Made by a program: the position numbers and the translations under genes. The notes under the pieces were generated by a model that was given only the letters and a program-made list of their open reading frames with translations, was not told the DNA's origin and made no database searches. From the NCBI GenBank assembly GCA_916613615.1, contig OU744735.1:46124654-46188653 (forward strand): a stretch of 64,000 nucleotides of DNA, written 5' to 3'. This DNA comes from Steromphala cineraria. Its lineage: Eukaryota; Mollusca; Gastropoda; Trochida; Trochidae. Below, piece by piece: positions 32,473 through 42,762 of the stretch. Within the stretch, counting starts at the first letter, position 1. Each line of letters starts with the position of its first letter.

Positions 32473-32880
32473 ATGGCAGCATTTTTGCATGTAAACATGA
32501 TTTCCCTTTTGGATATATATGGCTACATAATCGTAGGTACAACTTCAAATTTGGATATGTATTACTACATTGAAATAAACATGACTTCACATTTCGATAT
32601 GAATGGCTACATTACAGTAAGTACAACTTCAAATTTCGATATGAATGGCTACATTATAGTAACTACAACTTCAAATTTGGATGTGTATTACTACATTGAA
32701 ATAACCATGACTTCACATTTCGATATGAATGGCTACATTACAGTAAGTACAACTTCAAATTTGGATGTGTATTACTACATTGAAATAACCATGACTTCAC
32801 ATTTCGATATGAATGGCTACATTTTAGTAAGTACAACTTCACATTTCGATATGAATGGCTACATTATAGTAAGTAAGTAT
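32473..32880 (+). repeat. Irregular tandem repeat, ATGAATGGCTACAT type
   Basis: Alternating modules such as ACTTCAAATTTGGATATGTA and CACATTTCGATATGAATGGC recur every 45-90 bases. The frame stays open because modules are multiples of three, but the product is only repeats, so I do not call a gene. Confidence 0.8.
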
Positions 32881-33949
32881 TTGGACATATATAACTACCT
32901 TGTATTTGGAAATGTATGAATAAGGTGTAATAAGCATGACTTCACATGTGGCAAAATAATGACTACATTTCGTTATATATATCTACAGTGTAATAAGCAT
33001 GACTTCACATTTCGATATATATATCTACAGTGTAATAAGCATGACTTCACATTTCCATATATATATCTACAATGTAATAAGCATGACTTCACATTTCGAT
33101 ATATATATCTACAGTGTAATAAGCATGACTTCACATTTCGATATATATATCTACAGTGTAATAAGCATGACTTCACCTTTCGATATATATATCTACAGTG
33201 TAATAAGCATGACTTCACATTTCGATATATATATCTACAGTGTAATAAGCATGACTTCACATTTCGATATATATATATCTACAGTGTAAAAAGCATCTAT
33301 TCTATCTATAGTCATAGAACGTAATGTTACCCAAACAGTTTGCCAGACTTGATAATATTTTTTGGAAACATAGTTTATAGGAATGTTTTTGGTAAATGTT
33401 CAGCCTCTAAATTGACCCATTATTGTTCAATTAAATTCACATTTCGATATGAATGGCTACATTATAGTAAGTAAGTATTTGGACATGTATAACTACCTTG
33501 TATTTGGAAATGTATGAATAAGGTGTAATAAGCATGACTTCACATGTGGCAAAATAATGACTACATTTCGTTATATATAACTACAGTGTAAAAAGCATGA
33601 CTTCACATTTCGATATATATATCTACAGTATAATAAGCATGACTTCACATTTCGATATATATATCTACAGTGTAATAAGCATGACTTCATCTTTCGATAT
33701 ATATATCTACAGTGTAATAAGCATGACTTCACATTTCGATATATATATCTACAGTGTAATAAGCATGACTTCACATTTCGATATATATATCTACAGTGTA
33801 AAAACCATCTATTCTATCTATAGTCATAGAACGTAATGTTACTCAAACAGTTTGCCAGACTTGATAATATTTTTTGGAAACATAGTTTATAGGAATGTTT
33901 TTGGTAAATGTTCAGCCTCTAAATTGACCCATTATTGTTCAATTAACAA
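32838..33949 (+). repeat. Two-fold duplication containing 42-bp satellites
   Basis: Unit 1 (about 32838-33430) and unit 2 (about 33436-33949) share the order: TTTCGATATGAATGGCTACA, a 100-bp spacer, an array of 42-bp repeats (about 32985-33290 and 33590-33800, seven and five copies), then CATCTATTCTATCTATAGTC and about 140 bp of unique sequence. The 42-bp repeat (TAATAAGCATGACTTCACAT core) has no stops in several frames on both strands. Unit 2 has fewer satellite copies. Confidence 0.85.
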
Positions 33950-34076
33950 ATTTTCACTAAATTATCCTTTCTTAAGTTTTTCTCAACAGAAAATGGTCAT
34001 GTGGTTTTTGCCCTTGTCATACATATAAAAGCCCCATCTTCAAAACTCACCAAGGTCAGCACGGCAGCTTCTAATA

Positions 34077-34597
34077 TAAACTCACGGGCAAAAGAAAGGT
34101 TTCACCTTAGTTGATTTCATCATATACATAATTTTCAATTACAAATACTTTCATTTTTAGACGTCGTACGCTAAAACAGAACAGTGCAAGCTTTTAGTTA
34201 TCAATCAAAGAATACTTCTAGACGTATTTGATTTTTTTGGGGGAAAATTGAAATTTTTAATTTTTTTTTTTGAAAATTAATTTTAATAAACAACAAATGG
34301 CCATCGATATATAAGCTATATTTTACTAAAAAATCACAAAACAAACCTTGTCTTCCACTCATTTACACCCTTTTTAACATGGTAGGGGTCATGTTGGTGT
34401 AAATTTCATTTTTACCCCGGTCTTCTTTAAACAAAGATATCTTAATAAAAAATAAATCAATCAACGATCAATTCATATGAAATATTGTAGATATGATTAA
34501 TGTTGATGATTCCATAATCAAATGCGTCATATATATTTCAAATCGGTGTAAAATCGAAACCAACTGAGGTGAAACCTTTCTTTTGCCCGTTAGTTTA
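34077..34597. mobile_element. Non-autonomous element with about 37-bp inverted ends
   Basis: TAAACTCACGGGCAAAAGAA at the left pairs with TTCTTTTGCCCGTTAGTTTA at the right; the match continues through AGGTTTCACCT and, with changes, AGTTGxTTTC. TA is present at both outer edges, which suits a Tc1/mariner-type target. No transposase is inside. Confidence 0.7.
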
Positions 34598-35194
34598 CAC
34601 ATATTCATTGTGCAAGAGCCTCATTGTGATACACAAAACCAACCAATGGGGTGACCCCAACTCTCAATTAAGTAACCAATAAATTCAGTTGCTGCCAAGA
34701 TCACAATATGTATTCAGCCATTCTATACCATTCAAAGTCAGCCAGGGTGATTGCTGAATTACACCAAATGCTGCCGTCGTATTGATTTGTATGATCACCC
34801 TTTACCAACCGACCGTACTAATACATGTACACACACAGTTTTAAACAAGGTTTTAGAAATCATATTGACAAATTGAAACAGAACACTCAGTGTAAAATCA
34901 AAAACAATAATCGAAAAATACAAACTTTCACGTACAGGATGTAAATCCCATTTCACAAAATTCACCCAAACAAAAGAATGATATCAATGATATATACAAT
35001 CCTTCCTTTACATGAATCTCCGAGAAATGATTCTCTTGAGTTCCCATGGATAGTGTCGAAATATGCACTCCTCACAAAAACTTAAGCATCAAAAATGAAT
35101 TTTCAATGATTGATACATAACCTTAATATATTCAATGATCAAATATAATCATGCAAATTAGACAAGATACAAATGTTATGTTATCTTAACAATG

Positions 35195-35440
35195 TTTTGA
35201 GAAAAGTTGTCCCTTTTAAGAAGGGAGTCCAACATCACTGAACAAGGGCAATAACTCTGTAAAAATAATTCTTTGTACTGCATTAAAAAACTGATACCCC
35301 GACGACACACAATAAATCACCCTATCTTTCCTAAGTAGTTTATGAGGAAAGTTGTCCCCTTTAACTCGGACGGACGGATGCACGCACGGACACACGGACG
35401 GACGGAGACCAAAACCTATATCCCCCTTCCACTGGAAACA
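35195..35440 (-). repeat. Dispersed repeat with a CGGA simple tract
   Basis: The stretch has two copies of AAAGTTGTCCC(C)TTTAA about 140 bp apart and a CGGACGGACGGA-type tract at 35370-35405. The CGTCCGTCC composition resembles the left end of the ATACCCCCG element at 2890-2910. No coding sequence. Confidence 0.45.
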
Positions 35441-37690
35441 CCGTTGAAAAAAATACTCCACTACAGACAGAAGCAACATTAAAAACAATGAAAATGATAG
35501 ATATCGCTGTTTCTCTTGAACAATACATGACAGAAAGAACATCAATGATAATCGATTCAAATTATACATCTTAAAAGAAATCCTTCAATGTTGGCAAAGT
35601 TTAGTCCATAAACTTGTTTTCACTATACTGGTTTTAAAGAGACACTGAGTATGTTGATAGAATCACATATGTCACATTTTGAAATCGATGTTAAGACATC
35701 GGGAACCACTAACTGTTACCGAAAATAACAAGTTAAAGGTCAATCAGTACATTTGAGCGAAAATGCGGCCATTCAAAGTCTGGATTTTGATCGAAAACCG
35801 GACAGTGTGGTTCGAGTGGCGTGCGCAAATTCGCCAAATTTTTAAACCTTTTCGTAAGCTGACAGGAAGATATATTCGATGCGATAGTGTTTATTAGGTA
35901 TTGTAACTACTGGGTAGATTAATTGGATGCATAATTTCGAATATTAAACGTATTTGAGATGTTTTCTTGATTTTTCCATAAAATCAAGCATTTTAGAGAT
36001 ATTATGCATAAATTGATATATTTGCAAGTCCAGTGATGATATATGAACTTCAATCAGCATATTAGATATTTGTAGCTTATCAAAACCAAATAAAATTTCA
36101 AGAAAGATACTCTGTGTCACTATAACGCAAAAGGTATTACAAAGTTTATTATAAAAATGAGAAGTGAAGTTGAAAGAAACCCTTATATATTGACAGAATT
36201 AAGTAACACGAAATAACTTTACATTTAAATCCAACTTTCATGACAGTTCCCAAAGTTTCCAAAAAGCAACTGGTCCTTTAAAAATGAATATTTCCTCTTT
36301 CACAAAATAACACGTGTCCAAAAAGTACGACTTAGATGATAATCTTACTCACAGCTGAAAAAACACCTTCAGTATGTACAAAAGAATTTGAACCAACTTT
36401 TCCCACTTCCACAATATGATTTCTAAAACGATTTCAACATAGATAATGATCAAATTAATACTTTTTGTTTTTTTTGTTTTTTTTTCAAGATCCTCAAATA
36501 TGACCAAAAAGAAGTATCGAATAAGAATTCCTTTCTCTCTTTCACAAAGTATTCCATAAAAAACTTGTAAATCGTCGATAATCGGAATCACACCAACAGC
36601 TTTAAAGATTTCCTTAAAAAAGGAAATAAAAAATTGTTCATGATAAATATCATCCAAAGCGTAGATCATTGATAATAATCATAATTACATTTGAAGTTGA
36701 GAAAAATCCTCAAATATGGCTAGTGTTAAGTATCCAATAATCTGCCTTCCACACTGTTTTTCATAAAAAGCACATAAATTCGCAGATAATAGAAATACAT
36801 ACTTAAAATTGAAATAAAACTAGGATGACAGACAGACAGAAATATTTTGTTTAAGTGTCACTCGCCAGTTACATGTTAAAAACATTATATGTATTTAGCA
36901 AAACTAAAAACTGACAACCCGCCGCGTAGGGCTTATGAGACACTAGTTTTACACAGTAATATACATATGTACAAATATGTACAACGGTATGACACCAACT
37001 TTGCTTTCCCTATTTCAAGGTATAATTCATTAAAAGGTAACAAAATCGTTAATAATCAAAGTCACACTTACAGCTCAAAAACGTAAGTCCTCCAAAGTAG
37101 GCCGCACAGACTAAACTGATTTTGCTGGGTCAGAGTAAATATCAGTTACCTTTCATTGTTGTGGAGTGAAGCGAGCCCAGGGGATGATGCTAAATCCTGC
37201 TGTTGTCATCCGATACTGGCTTTCATACCTCAGAGACGCTGGGTAATCTTGTTGTTATCTGACACTCCGGCTGAATGATGACTACCATGATGAAATGAAG
37301 GTACCTTGCCTCTTCCTTCGTGGGGATTGGTGCTTCATGGGGATTTATGCTTCATGGGGATTGATGCCTCATGGTTATTGATGCTTCATGATGATTGATG
37401 GCTACACACAAATACATAGAAATACGCATGTGCTTGGGGGGCATAATTGAATAACTCCATGTAGAGCATATGTGATTTTCATGTAAACATGTTGTATTGA
37501 TATTGATTAAAACAAATAGTTGTTGGAAAAATATAGTTTCGTTTGTGTTGCATTGTGTTGCGGCTGGCTGGATTTGACCAAGGTGTTGATGTCGTTGTGA
37601 AGCTTTATTGGTATAATCAGGCGTAAAGTTGAATGACTGACATTAATTAAGGTACACGATGGTATAGAAAAGCGGGATGAGCTTGAGGGC
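35441..37690. other. Gene-free stretch left of the Polinton
   Basis: No supported gene. A LINE-like terminus (AGACAGACAGAAATATTTTG) is at 36830-36850 and a small tandem of GATTGATGCTTCATGGGG-like units is at 37330-37400. Otherwise AT-rich and undistinguished. Confidence 0.45.
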
Positions 37691-37696
37691 TGTACC
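37691..37696. repeat. Polinton target-site duplication, left (TGTACC)
   Basis: TGTACC directly precedes the left inverted repeat and is repeated exactly after the right one (56917-56922). A 6-bp duplication is the known hallmark of Polinton integration. Confidence 0.9.
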
Positions 37697-37863
37697 AGTA
37701 GTGTGTGATAGTACATTATAAACGCAATTTGGACATTTTTTCCCGTTTTGCGTCTATAATGTACTACGGGGGTTTCTGGCTAATTGGCCACCACACCTGT
37801 ATCCACTCAAGTCACGGTCGAACGCATCGAGTTTACACACCACGACAAACGCAAACAAACCGC
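37697..37863 (+). repeat. Polinton left terminal inverted repeat (167 bp)
   Basis: Starts AGTAGTGTGTGATAGTACAT, with the 5'-AG terminus usual for Polintons, and ends AACAAACCGC. By eye it matches the reverse complement of 56750-56916 at every base. It contains an internal hairpin: TAGTACATTATAAACGCAA (37709-37727) pairs with 37748-37766. Confidence 0.95.
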
Positions 37864-37970
37864 AACGCTATATAATGAGATATGAACAAAGTTAAAAATA
37901 ATCATTAGGAAATGAAAGATTGCATGGAAGTGAGGAAACAGTTGTGAAAGATTATATGTTATCATCAAAG

Positions 37971-38240
37971 ATGTCCAGCGGAACAACACGTCGTTCATCA
38001 CCAGTTATCTCCACTAAAAACAAGGAATATAAATGGGTGGCCTTAGCATTTCCCTCGCGAAATGCCAGGAAACATTTCGGATTAGAAGTGATTGTTTCAA
38101 CATCGAAAGAATGGAATTCCTCGAAGTCGACGTGTTTGAACGAGATGCAAACTAAGAGAAGAGATATAAACAGTTACGATATTCCGGACTCGTGGGGAAG
38201 TGTTCAATATTACATGTATTCCAGAACTCGTATTGGATAG
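37971..38240 (+). CDS. Uncharacterised Polinton protein, first part
   Basis: The frame is open from 37920; the ATG at 37971 gives MSSGTTRRSSPVISTKNKEY and 89 residues, while the ATG at 37920 would add 17. I do not recognise it. It is hydrophilic with a KWVALAFPSRNARKHFGLEV segment and ends at a TAG in 38238-38240. The next frame (from 38192) overlaps it by 49 bases and reads on with no gap, so the two may be one gene broken by a frame change or joined by a small unseen intron (TATTCCAG at 38215-38222 could be an acceptor). First gene inside the left terminus, upstream of the integrase. Confidence 0.5.
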   Translation: MSSGTTRRSSPVISTKNKEYKWVALAFPSRNARKHFGLEVIVSTSKEWNSSKSTCLNEMQTKRRDINSYDIPDSWGSVQYYMYSRTRIG

Positions 38241-38665
38241 ACACGATAACTGAACAAGTTAAAGGTTTCATGTTATACATGGATGATATGATAATAATCG
38301 ACGAAGTAGAACATCAGGATATTAGTGGTGATTTGGAAGAACTTTTATTCCAAGCATATAAGGAAACTATTTTACATATTGTGGACACACGAGCTATTCC
38401 CAGCACAGTATACATACAGGGAATATTGTTTAAATCGGTAGACGAACACGAAGTTACTAGACGATGGAAAGAGAGCATAGAACTGACACCGGGCTTGGCA
38501 TCAATATCACCGCTGTACCTGTTGAAATACGAATGTCTTGATTATCGAAACACGCAACTGAAAAACGATAATTGGATGAGAAGACTTGTGAAGTCTTGTA
38601 TAAACCATATCAAGGAAAATGGTGAGCGAGGATATATTGAGAAAGAACTATTACAACCCTCGTAA
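38192..38665 (+). CDS. Uncharacterised Polinton protein, second part
   Basis: 157 residues if the ATG at 38192 is used. The body (MLYMDDMIIIDEVEHQDISG, then an acid/helix-rich stretch and a WMRRLVKSCINHIKENGERG tail) has no family I can name. It overlaps the integrase start by 47 bases (38619-38665). It is intact from 38192 to the stop, so selection may have kept it; whether it is translated alone or as the C-terminal part of the preceding frame cannot be decided here. Confidence 0.5.
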   Translation: MGKCSILHVFQNSYWIDTITEQVKGFMLYMDDMIIIDEVEHQDISGDLEELLFQAYKETILHIVDTRAIPSTVYIQGILFKSVDEHEVTRRWKESIELTPGLASISPLYLLKYECLDYRNTQLKNDNWMRRLVKSCINHIKENGERGYIEKELLQPS

Positions 38666-39785
38666 CCCGGGCGGATTTGGAGGAGCTCAAAAGTTTATTA
38701 AAACCCTACAAGCGACCCAACCTAATTTAAAACCACACAGAGTTTTGAAATGGCTTCAGAAACAGGATGCATATTCTCTACATAAGAATCCGAATAAAAC
38801 GTTCAAAAGAAATAGAGTTATAGTTGGTGGAAACAGGATTCAAATAGACGCGGATCTATGCGACACGAGCAACATTTCGGAATATAACGACAATGCAAGA
38901 TATATTCTCATTCTCATAGATTGTTTTTCGAGATACGTTTGGTGTAAAACTATCCAGGACAAGACCGCTACATCAGTAGCATCTGCCATGAATACGGTAT
39001 TTAGCGGTATGGATAAGACCCCGTTTCTCATCAGAACTGATAAAGGTAGTGAATTTAGAAATAAGGTAATTCAAAAGGTTTATAGGAAATTTCATGTCAA
39101 ACACTTTTCAACGCAAAACTCTGATATCAAAGCAGGATACGCAGAGCGGTTTATTCGTACCTTAAGAACAATGATGCACAGATACTTCACGCATAAAAAT
39201 ACTTATAGATACGTAGACGTGTTGCAAGACCTGGTTTATAACTACAACCATCGTCCTCATAGAGGGTTAAACGGGAGGACTCCTGCGGATATCAACCCGA
39301 AAAACGAAGCTCAGGTGTGGTTGGAAACTCATCCCCTCAAGTTGAATAATACAAATGAAAAGCCGGACAGGAATAAATCATCATCAACCAAACTACGTTA
39401 TGAGAAAGAAACAAAATACAAATTTAAGATCGGAGATTACGTACGCATATCATTGATCAAAAGAACATTCGAGAAGGAATACGAACAGAAGTGGTCGGAG
39501 GAAATTTTCAGAATTATCAAACGCAAGCTCAGAGACGGTATACCTATCTATTGGATTGAAGATTTACAATCAGATCCGATAGAAGGTAGGTTTTACCAAC
39601 AAGAATTACATAAATACCACAAGAACCCTGACGAGGTCGAATGGCGTATCGAAAAAGTGATTAAAAAGAGAACTCTCAAGAAACGTGGTAACGAGAAAAA
39701 CATCAAGCAAATATACATTAAATGGTTGAATTATCCTCGAAAATTTAATTCTTGGATAGACGCGAATCAGGTCAGCAATTTATAA
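38619..39785 (+). CDS. INT: Polinton integrase (RVE family) with C-terminal chromodomain
   Basis: 388 residues. Retroviral-type integrase core with the catalytic triad: Asp in QIDADL (about residue 76), Asp in IRTDKGSEF (about 140) and Glu in AGYAERFIRT (about 175), spaced about 35 residues. The NYNHRPHRGLNGRTPAD motif follows. The C-terminus (about 345-388), EWRIEKVIKKR then IYIKWLNYPRKFNSWIDAN, is a chromodomain, which could steer insertion to particular chromatin. The enzyme cuts and joins the element ends to target DNA in the nucleus. The N-terminal YYNPRNPGGFGG is usual in Polinton integrases. The true start may be a later ATG, as the first 15 codons overlap the preceding frame. Confidence 0.95.
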   Translation: MVSEDILRKNYYNPRNPGGFGGAQKFIKTLQATQPNLKPHRVLKWLQKQDAYSLHKNPNKTFKRNRVIVGGNRIQIDADLCDTSNISEYNDNARYILILIDCFSRYVWCKTIQDKTATSVASAMNTVFSGMDKTPFLIRTDKGSEFRNKVIQKVYRKFHVKHFSTQNSDIKAGYAERFIRTLRTMMHRYFTHKNTYRYVDVLQDLVYNYNHRPHRGLNGRTPADINPKNEAQVWLETHPLKLNNTNEKPDRNKSSSTKLRYEKETKYKFKIGDYVRISLIKRTFEKEYEQKWSEEIFRIIKRKLRDGIPIYWIEDLQSDPIEGRFYQQELHKYHKNPDEVEWRIEKVIKKRTLKKRGNEKNIKQIYIKWLNYPRKFNSWIDANQVSNL

Positions 39786-39791
39786 ACGAAC

Positions 39792-40259
39792 ATGGAATGG
39801 GTTGTAGCCACAAGTACGGACAGTACGGACTTCTTTCCAGAAAATGCGGCTCATAGATTTTCAATTTATTTAGATCAACCTCTTCAGTTGAACGGAAGAT
39901 GGATGATATCATTAAGAGAATTCTACGCAAAAGGTTCTATTCGGAATCGAGCTCTGACTAGAGCGAAGAAACGGAAACAGAAAGTCACCGACGACCTGTT
40001 GTACGTATATTGTTCCTTGTGCGAACCTATAACAGTAGCAGGTAAGCGGAAACCTTTGCTTAGACGACTATCCTCGACAGAGGATTCAACATGGAAAGTG
40101 TTAATATCGGATCCGTATGAAATAGGTGTCAGAGTAATCAACGACACTGTTCAACAGTTCGATGTGTATATAACTGACAGTGACGGAAAACCCGCCACAT
40201 TTTTAACGAACGAGTCCTCGGTTACACTTCAATTAAGACGATATCCTTTTATAGTGTAA
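39792..40259 (+). CDS. mCP: Minor capsid (penton-like, single jelly-roll) protein
   Basis: 155 residues, starting 6 bases after the integrase stop. HRFSIYLDQPLQLNGRWMIS near the N-terminus is the F-x-x-x-L-x-x-P-L-x-L-x-G-x-W signature seen at the start of Polinton minor capsid proteins; the C-terminal half is strand-rich (VRVINDTVQQFDVYITD, VTLQLRRYPF). In virus-like particles this protein forms the five-fold penton. The family call is from motif and gene order (before the basic protein and major capsid protein). It has an unusual Arg/Lys-rich loop (about 55-65). Confidence 0.75.
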   Translation: MEWVVATSTDSTDFFPENAAHRFSIYLDQPLQLNGRWMISLREFYAKGSIRNRALTRAKKRKQKVTDDLLYVYCSLCEPITVAGKRKPLLRRLSSTEDSTWKVLISDPYEIGVRVINDTVQQFDVYITDSDGKPATFLTNESSVTLQLRRYPFIV

Positions 40260-40270
40260 GACTCTGCAAC

Positions 40271-40870
40271 ATGTTTGAAGAGGAATACCGACAAGGAGAC
40301 GGCGGCGGAGACAGTAGCACACTATATATACCAAACCCAGACACGTGGCGGAAATATTATGCAAACTTAGCACGAGGAAAAGACAAAATCATAAGCTCTC
40401 TGGGAAGAAGAGGAAATACGTTCTCAATGCGTAATATATCTGAAGGGTCTAACAAGAAAATTGACATTCCGTTATCATCCCCATCACTGAAATCACCGAC
40501 GACAGGGTATAAGGAAAACGCTATAAATTTAGTAGCACCCAGTGAACAGGCGTTAGATCAAGCTAAATCTGAAATAGAGAGGAATCCCGACAACGTATCG
40601 AGGCTAGCTATAGAAAAGGGAATGCGTGTTAAAAAGCTGAAACACATCCAGAAAGGAGGCAGTGGAAGATCAACCTCGCGCAAGAGAGGTAATAAGAAGA
40701 CGATTAGGAGGAAGAAGAAGACCGCCTTCGCAGTGAAGAAGAAGAAGAACAACAACAACAAGAGGAAGACGACGCCTCGTAGACGACAGAATAATAATAA
40801 TAATATAAGTAAGAGAAGGAGGAGCTCAATCAAATCAAGCAAATCTTTGTTCAGAGACATATTTAACTAG
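40271..40870 (+). CDS. Basic core/DNA-condensing-like protein
   Basis: 199 residues, 11 bases after the minor capsid gene. The N-terminal half is ordinary; residues from about 120 on are extremely rich in Lys, Arg and Asn with SR-like ends (RRKKK, KKKKNNNNKRK, SKRRRSS). A strongly basic tail beside capsid genes suggests a virion DNA-binding role, comparable with adenovirus core proteins. That is inference from composition and place. The tail is partly simple sequence (AAC/AAT/AAG repeats), so its length may vary between copies. Confidence 0.65.
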   Translation: MFEEEYRQGDGGGDSSTLYIPNPDTWRKYYANLARGKDKIISSLGRRGNTFSMRNISEGSNKKIDIPLSSPSLKSPTTGYKENAINLVAPSEQALDQAKSEIERNPDNVSRLAIEKGMRVKKLKHIQKGGSGRSTSRKRGNKKTIRRKKKTAFAVKKKKNNNNKRKTTPRRRQNNNNNISKRRRSSIKSSKSLFRDIFN

Positions 40871-40892
40871 GAATACTCAACTATCAACGAAA

Positions 40893-42248
40893 ATGGCCGC
40901 AATAATACCAGACTCCAAATATTTTACGGAAATTCAACCACAGGAGCTTGATCTATTTAGTCTCCCAGGAACGCAAACAGCTGTAGAAAGAACATATTTA
41001 CAAGACTGCCGACCCATATCGGCTATATCCGGAGACAATCCGATTGAGTTCAACGTGAGCACACAGGAGGGATTAGAGTATATTGATCTACGTAGATCTA
41101 TGGTATACATGCGCTGCAGGATTACAAAAGAAGACGGGACACATTTAACTGTTGCAGACGAGTGTGGTCCTGTAAATTTGTTTATGCATTCGATGTTTAG
41201 TCAAGTAGACGTGAGACTACAAGGAAGACTTATAACCTCGACCAACAACCATTACCCGTACAAGGCTATCATACAAACTATACTCAACACTAACGAGGTA
41301 AACGCTAAGTCCAAGATGACCTCACAGCTGTTCTATAAGGACACAGAATCGAAGATGGAAGATACAGATCCAAATGGAGACAACCAAGGACTCCTTGAAA
41401 GGTGGAAGATAGCGGGTAACAGTAAAGTGTTTGACATGGCGGGAGTTCTAATGCACGACCTGTTTAACATAGATAGATACATTTTGAATCAGGTGGACGT
41501 ACAGGTTAAGCTCTACCGAACAAACCCGAAATTTGCTTTAATGGCTACCAACTCGAACGAAAGTTATGCTATAAATATCGAGGATATCGTTCTGAAGGTT
41601 ATGAAGGTTAAAGTGAATCCTGGGGTCATATGGGGTCACAACACGGCTCTATCCACCACGACTGCAAAATATCCTTTCAAACGAACAGAGGTTAAAATGA
41701 TGTCAATACCGACTGGTCAAGCGTCTCTCACCTACGATAATATATTTCAAGGAGCTCGCCCAAACAAAGTGGTGGTTGGATTTGTATCATCAAAAGCAGT
41801 GGCAGGTGATCTTAACAAAAACCCGTATAATTTCGCCAACTATGACGTCACCTCGATTGGTCTGTACTGCGATGGCGAAAGCGTCAGCGAAACGAGTCCT
41901 ATGAAGATCAGTTTCGATGAATCGCATGGAGAGTGCATCATCCCTCCATACGTCAACCTATTTAGATACAACGACACCTGGTTTGCTAATGACAGTGACC
42001 CGCAAGCCACGAGCAGTGTATATCTAAATCGCAAAGAGTTCGCATCCGGATATGCTCTATACGTATTCCCGATAGAACCAACTTTCGGACCTGCGAACGA
42101 TCGATCCTACCTGACCTTAAAGAAGAAGGGTTCTATAAGACTAGAGGCTCAGTTTGGAAAAGCTTTGACTGAAACTGTTACCTGTATTGTTTACGCAGAA
42201 TTTGGAGACGGATTTCAAATCGAGAAATCCAGGAACATTATCGTGTAG
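40893..42248 (+). CDS. MCP: Major capsid protein, double jelly-roll type
   Basis: 451 residues. LFMHSMFSQVDVRLQGRLIT (about 100-120) followed by NNHYPYKAIIQTIL is the best-conserved block of Polinton major capsid proteins (formerly PY), with the CITYPIT-like strands around it. The length is in the usual range (400-650) but short. The fold call comes from published family knowledge, not from a structure seen here. It lies between the basic protein and the protease, as expected, and its stop (42246-42248) is one base before the protease ATG. Confidence 0.9.
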   Translation: MAAIIPDSKYFTEIQPQELDLFSLPGTQTAVERTYLQDCRPISAISGDNPIEFNVSTQEGLEYIDLRRSMVYMRCRITKEDGTHLTVADECGPVNLFMHSMFSQVDVRLQGRLITSTNNHYPYKAIIQTILNTNEVNAKSKMTSQLFYKDTESKMEDTDPNGDNQGLLERWKIAGNSKVFDMAGVLMHDLFNIDRYILNQVDVQVKLYRTNPKFALMATNSNESYAINIEDIVLKVMKVKVNPGVIWGHNTALSTTTAKYPFKRTEVKMMSIPTGQASLTYDNIFQGARPNKVVVGFVSSKAVAGDLNKNPYNFANYDVTSIGLYCDGESVSETSPMKISFDESHGECIIPPYVNLFRYNDTWFANDSDPQATSSVYLNRKEFASGYALYVFPIEPTFGPANDRSYLTLKKKGSIRLEAQFGKALTETVTCIVYAEFGDGFQIEKSRNIIV

Positions 42249-42249
42249 G

Positions 42250-42762
42250 ATGAACACAATACAGATGGAATGCATAATAGGCTGTGACCCCGTCTTAAGA
42301 AATGGTGTGCTTGGAATTTTTTCTAAGGACGAGCTTACAACACAACTAGCTCTGGAGATAGGTAGAGCAAGTAGCAAATCGCCTTGCGCTATTATTGTAA
42401 ATACCGACAACAGATCTGGACCCGGTAAACATTGGTTTGCTCTATTCATTTCTGATATTGCGATAGAACTATTTGACAGTCTAGACGGCGATTCGATCAG
42501 CTATAAACTTACGGAAATCAAAAGTCTAATTGGTTGTATTCTTGCGAGTAGAACAAGATCATTAATAGCAAATAAAATCAGATTGCAAATGTCTAACAAC
42601 GATTCGTGTGGATGTTATGTTATGTATTACCTATTACATAGACTGAGGGATATTTCGATGGAAGATATACTAAAACCGTTTGTACACAGTGCTAACGAAC
42701 AGAACGATGCTTATGTGTGGAGATATATAACGAAAAGATATCCGTTCTGTCTCGCAATGTAA
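42250..42762 (+). CDS. PRO: Adenain-like cysteine protease
   Basis: 170 residues from the ATG at 42250, chosen because it starts right after the capsid stop; an in-frame ATG at 42187 would add 21 residues inside the capsid gene. Catalytic pattern of C5/Ulp1-type proteases: His in KHWFAL (about 60), acidic residue in ELFDSLDGD (about 77), Gln in RLQMSNND and Cys in DSCGCYVMYYLL (about 120). In adenoviruses this enzyme matures capsid proteins. An ATTAAA at 42854-42859 may end the transcript. Confidence 0.9.
   Translation: MNTIQMECIIGCDPVLRNGVLGIFSKDELTTQLALEIGRASSKSPCAIIVNTDNRSGPGKHWFALFISDIAIELFDSLDGDSISYKLTEIKSLIGCILASRTRSLIANKIRLQMSNNDSCGCYVMYYLLHRLRDISMEDILKPFVHSANEQNDAYVWRYITKRYPFCLAM

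Noticed and set aside
32959..33836. Open frames with 14-residue repeats on both strands
   Set aside because: Produced by a 42-bp satellite; simultaneous openness on both strands shows they are repeat artefacts.
40558..40860. Minus-strand Leu/Phe-rich 100-residue frame resembling membrane protein
   Set aside because: It is the antisense of the Lys/Arg/Asn-rich tail of the basic Polinton protein.
42187..42249. Longer protease start inside the major capsid gene
   Set aside because: The added residues are out-of-frame capsid sequence; the ATG one base after the capsid stop is preferred.
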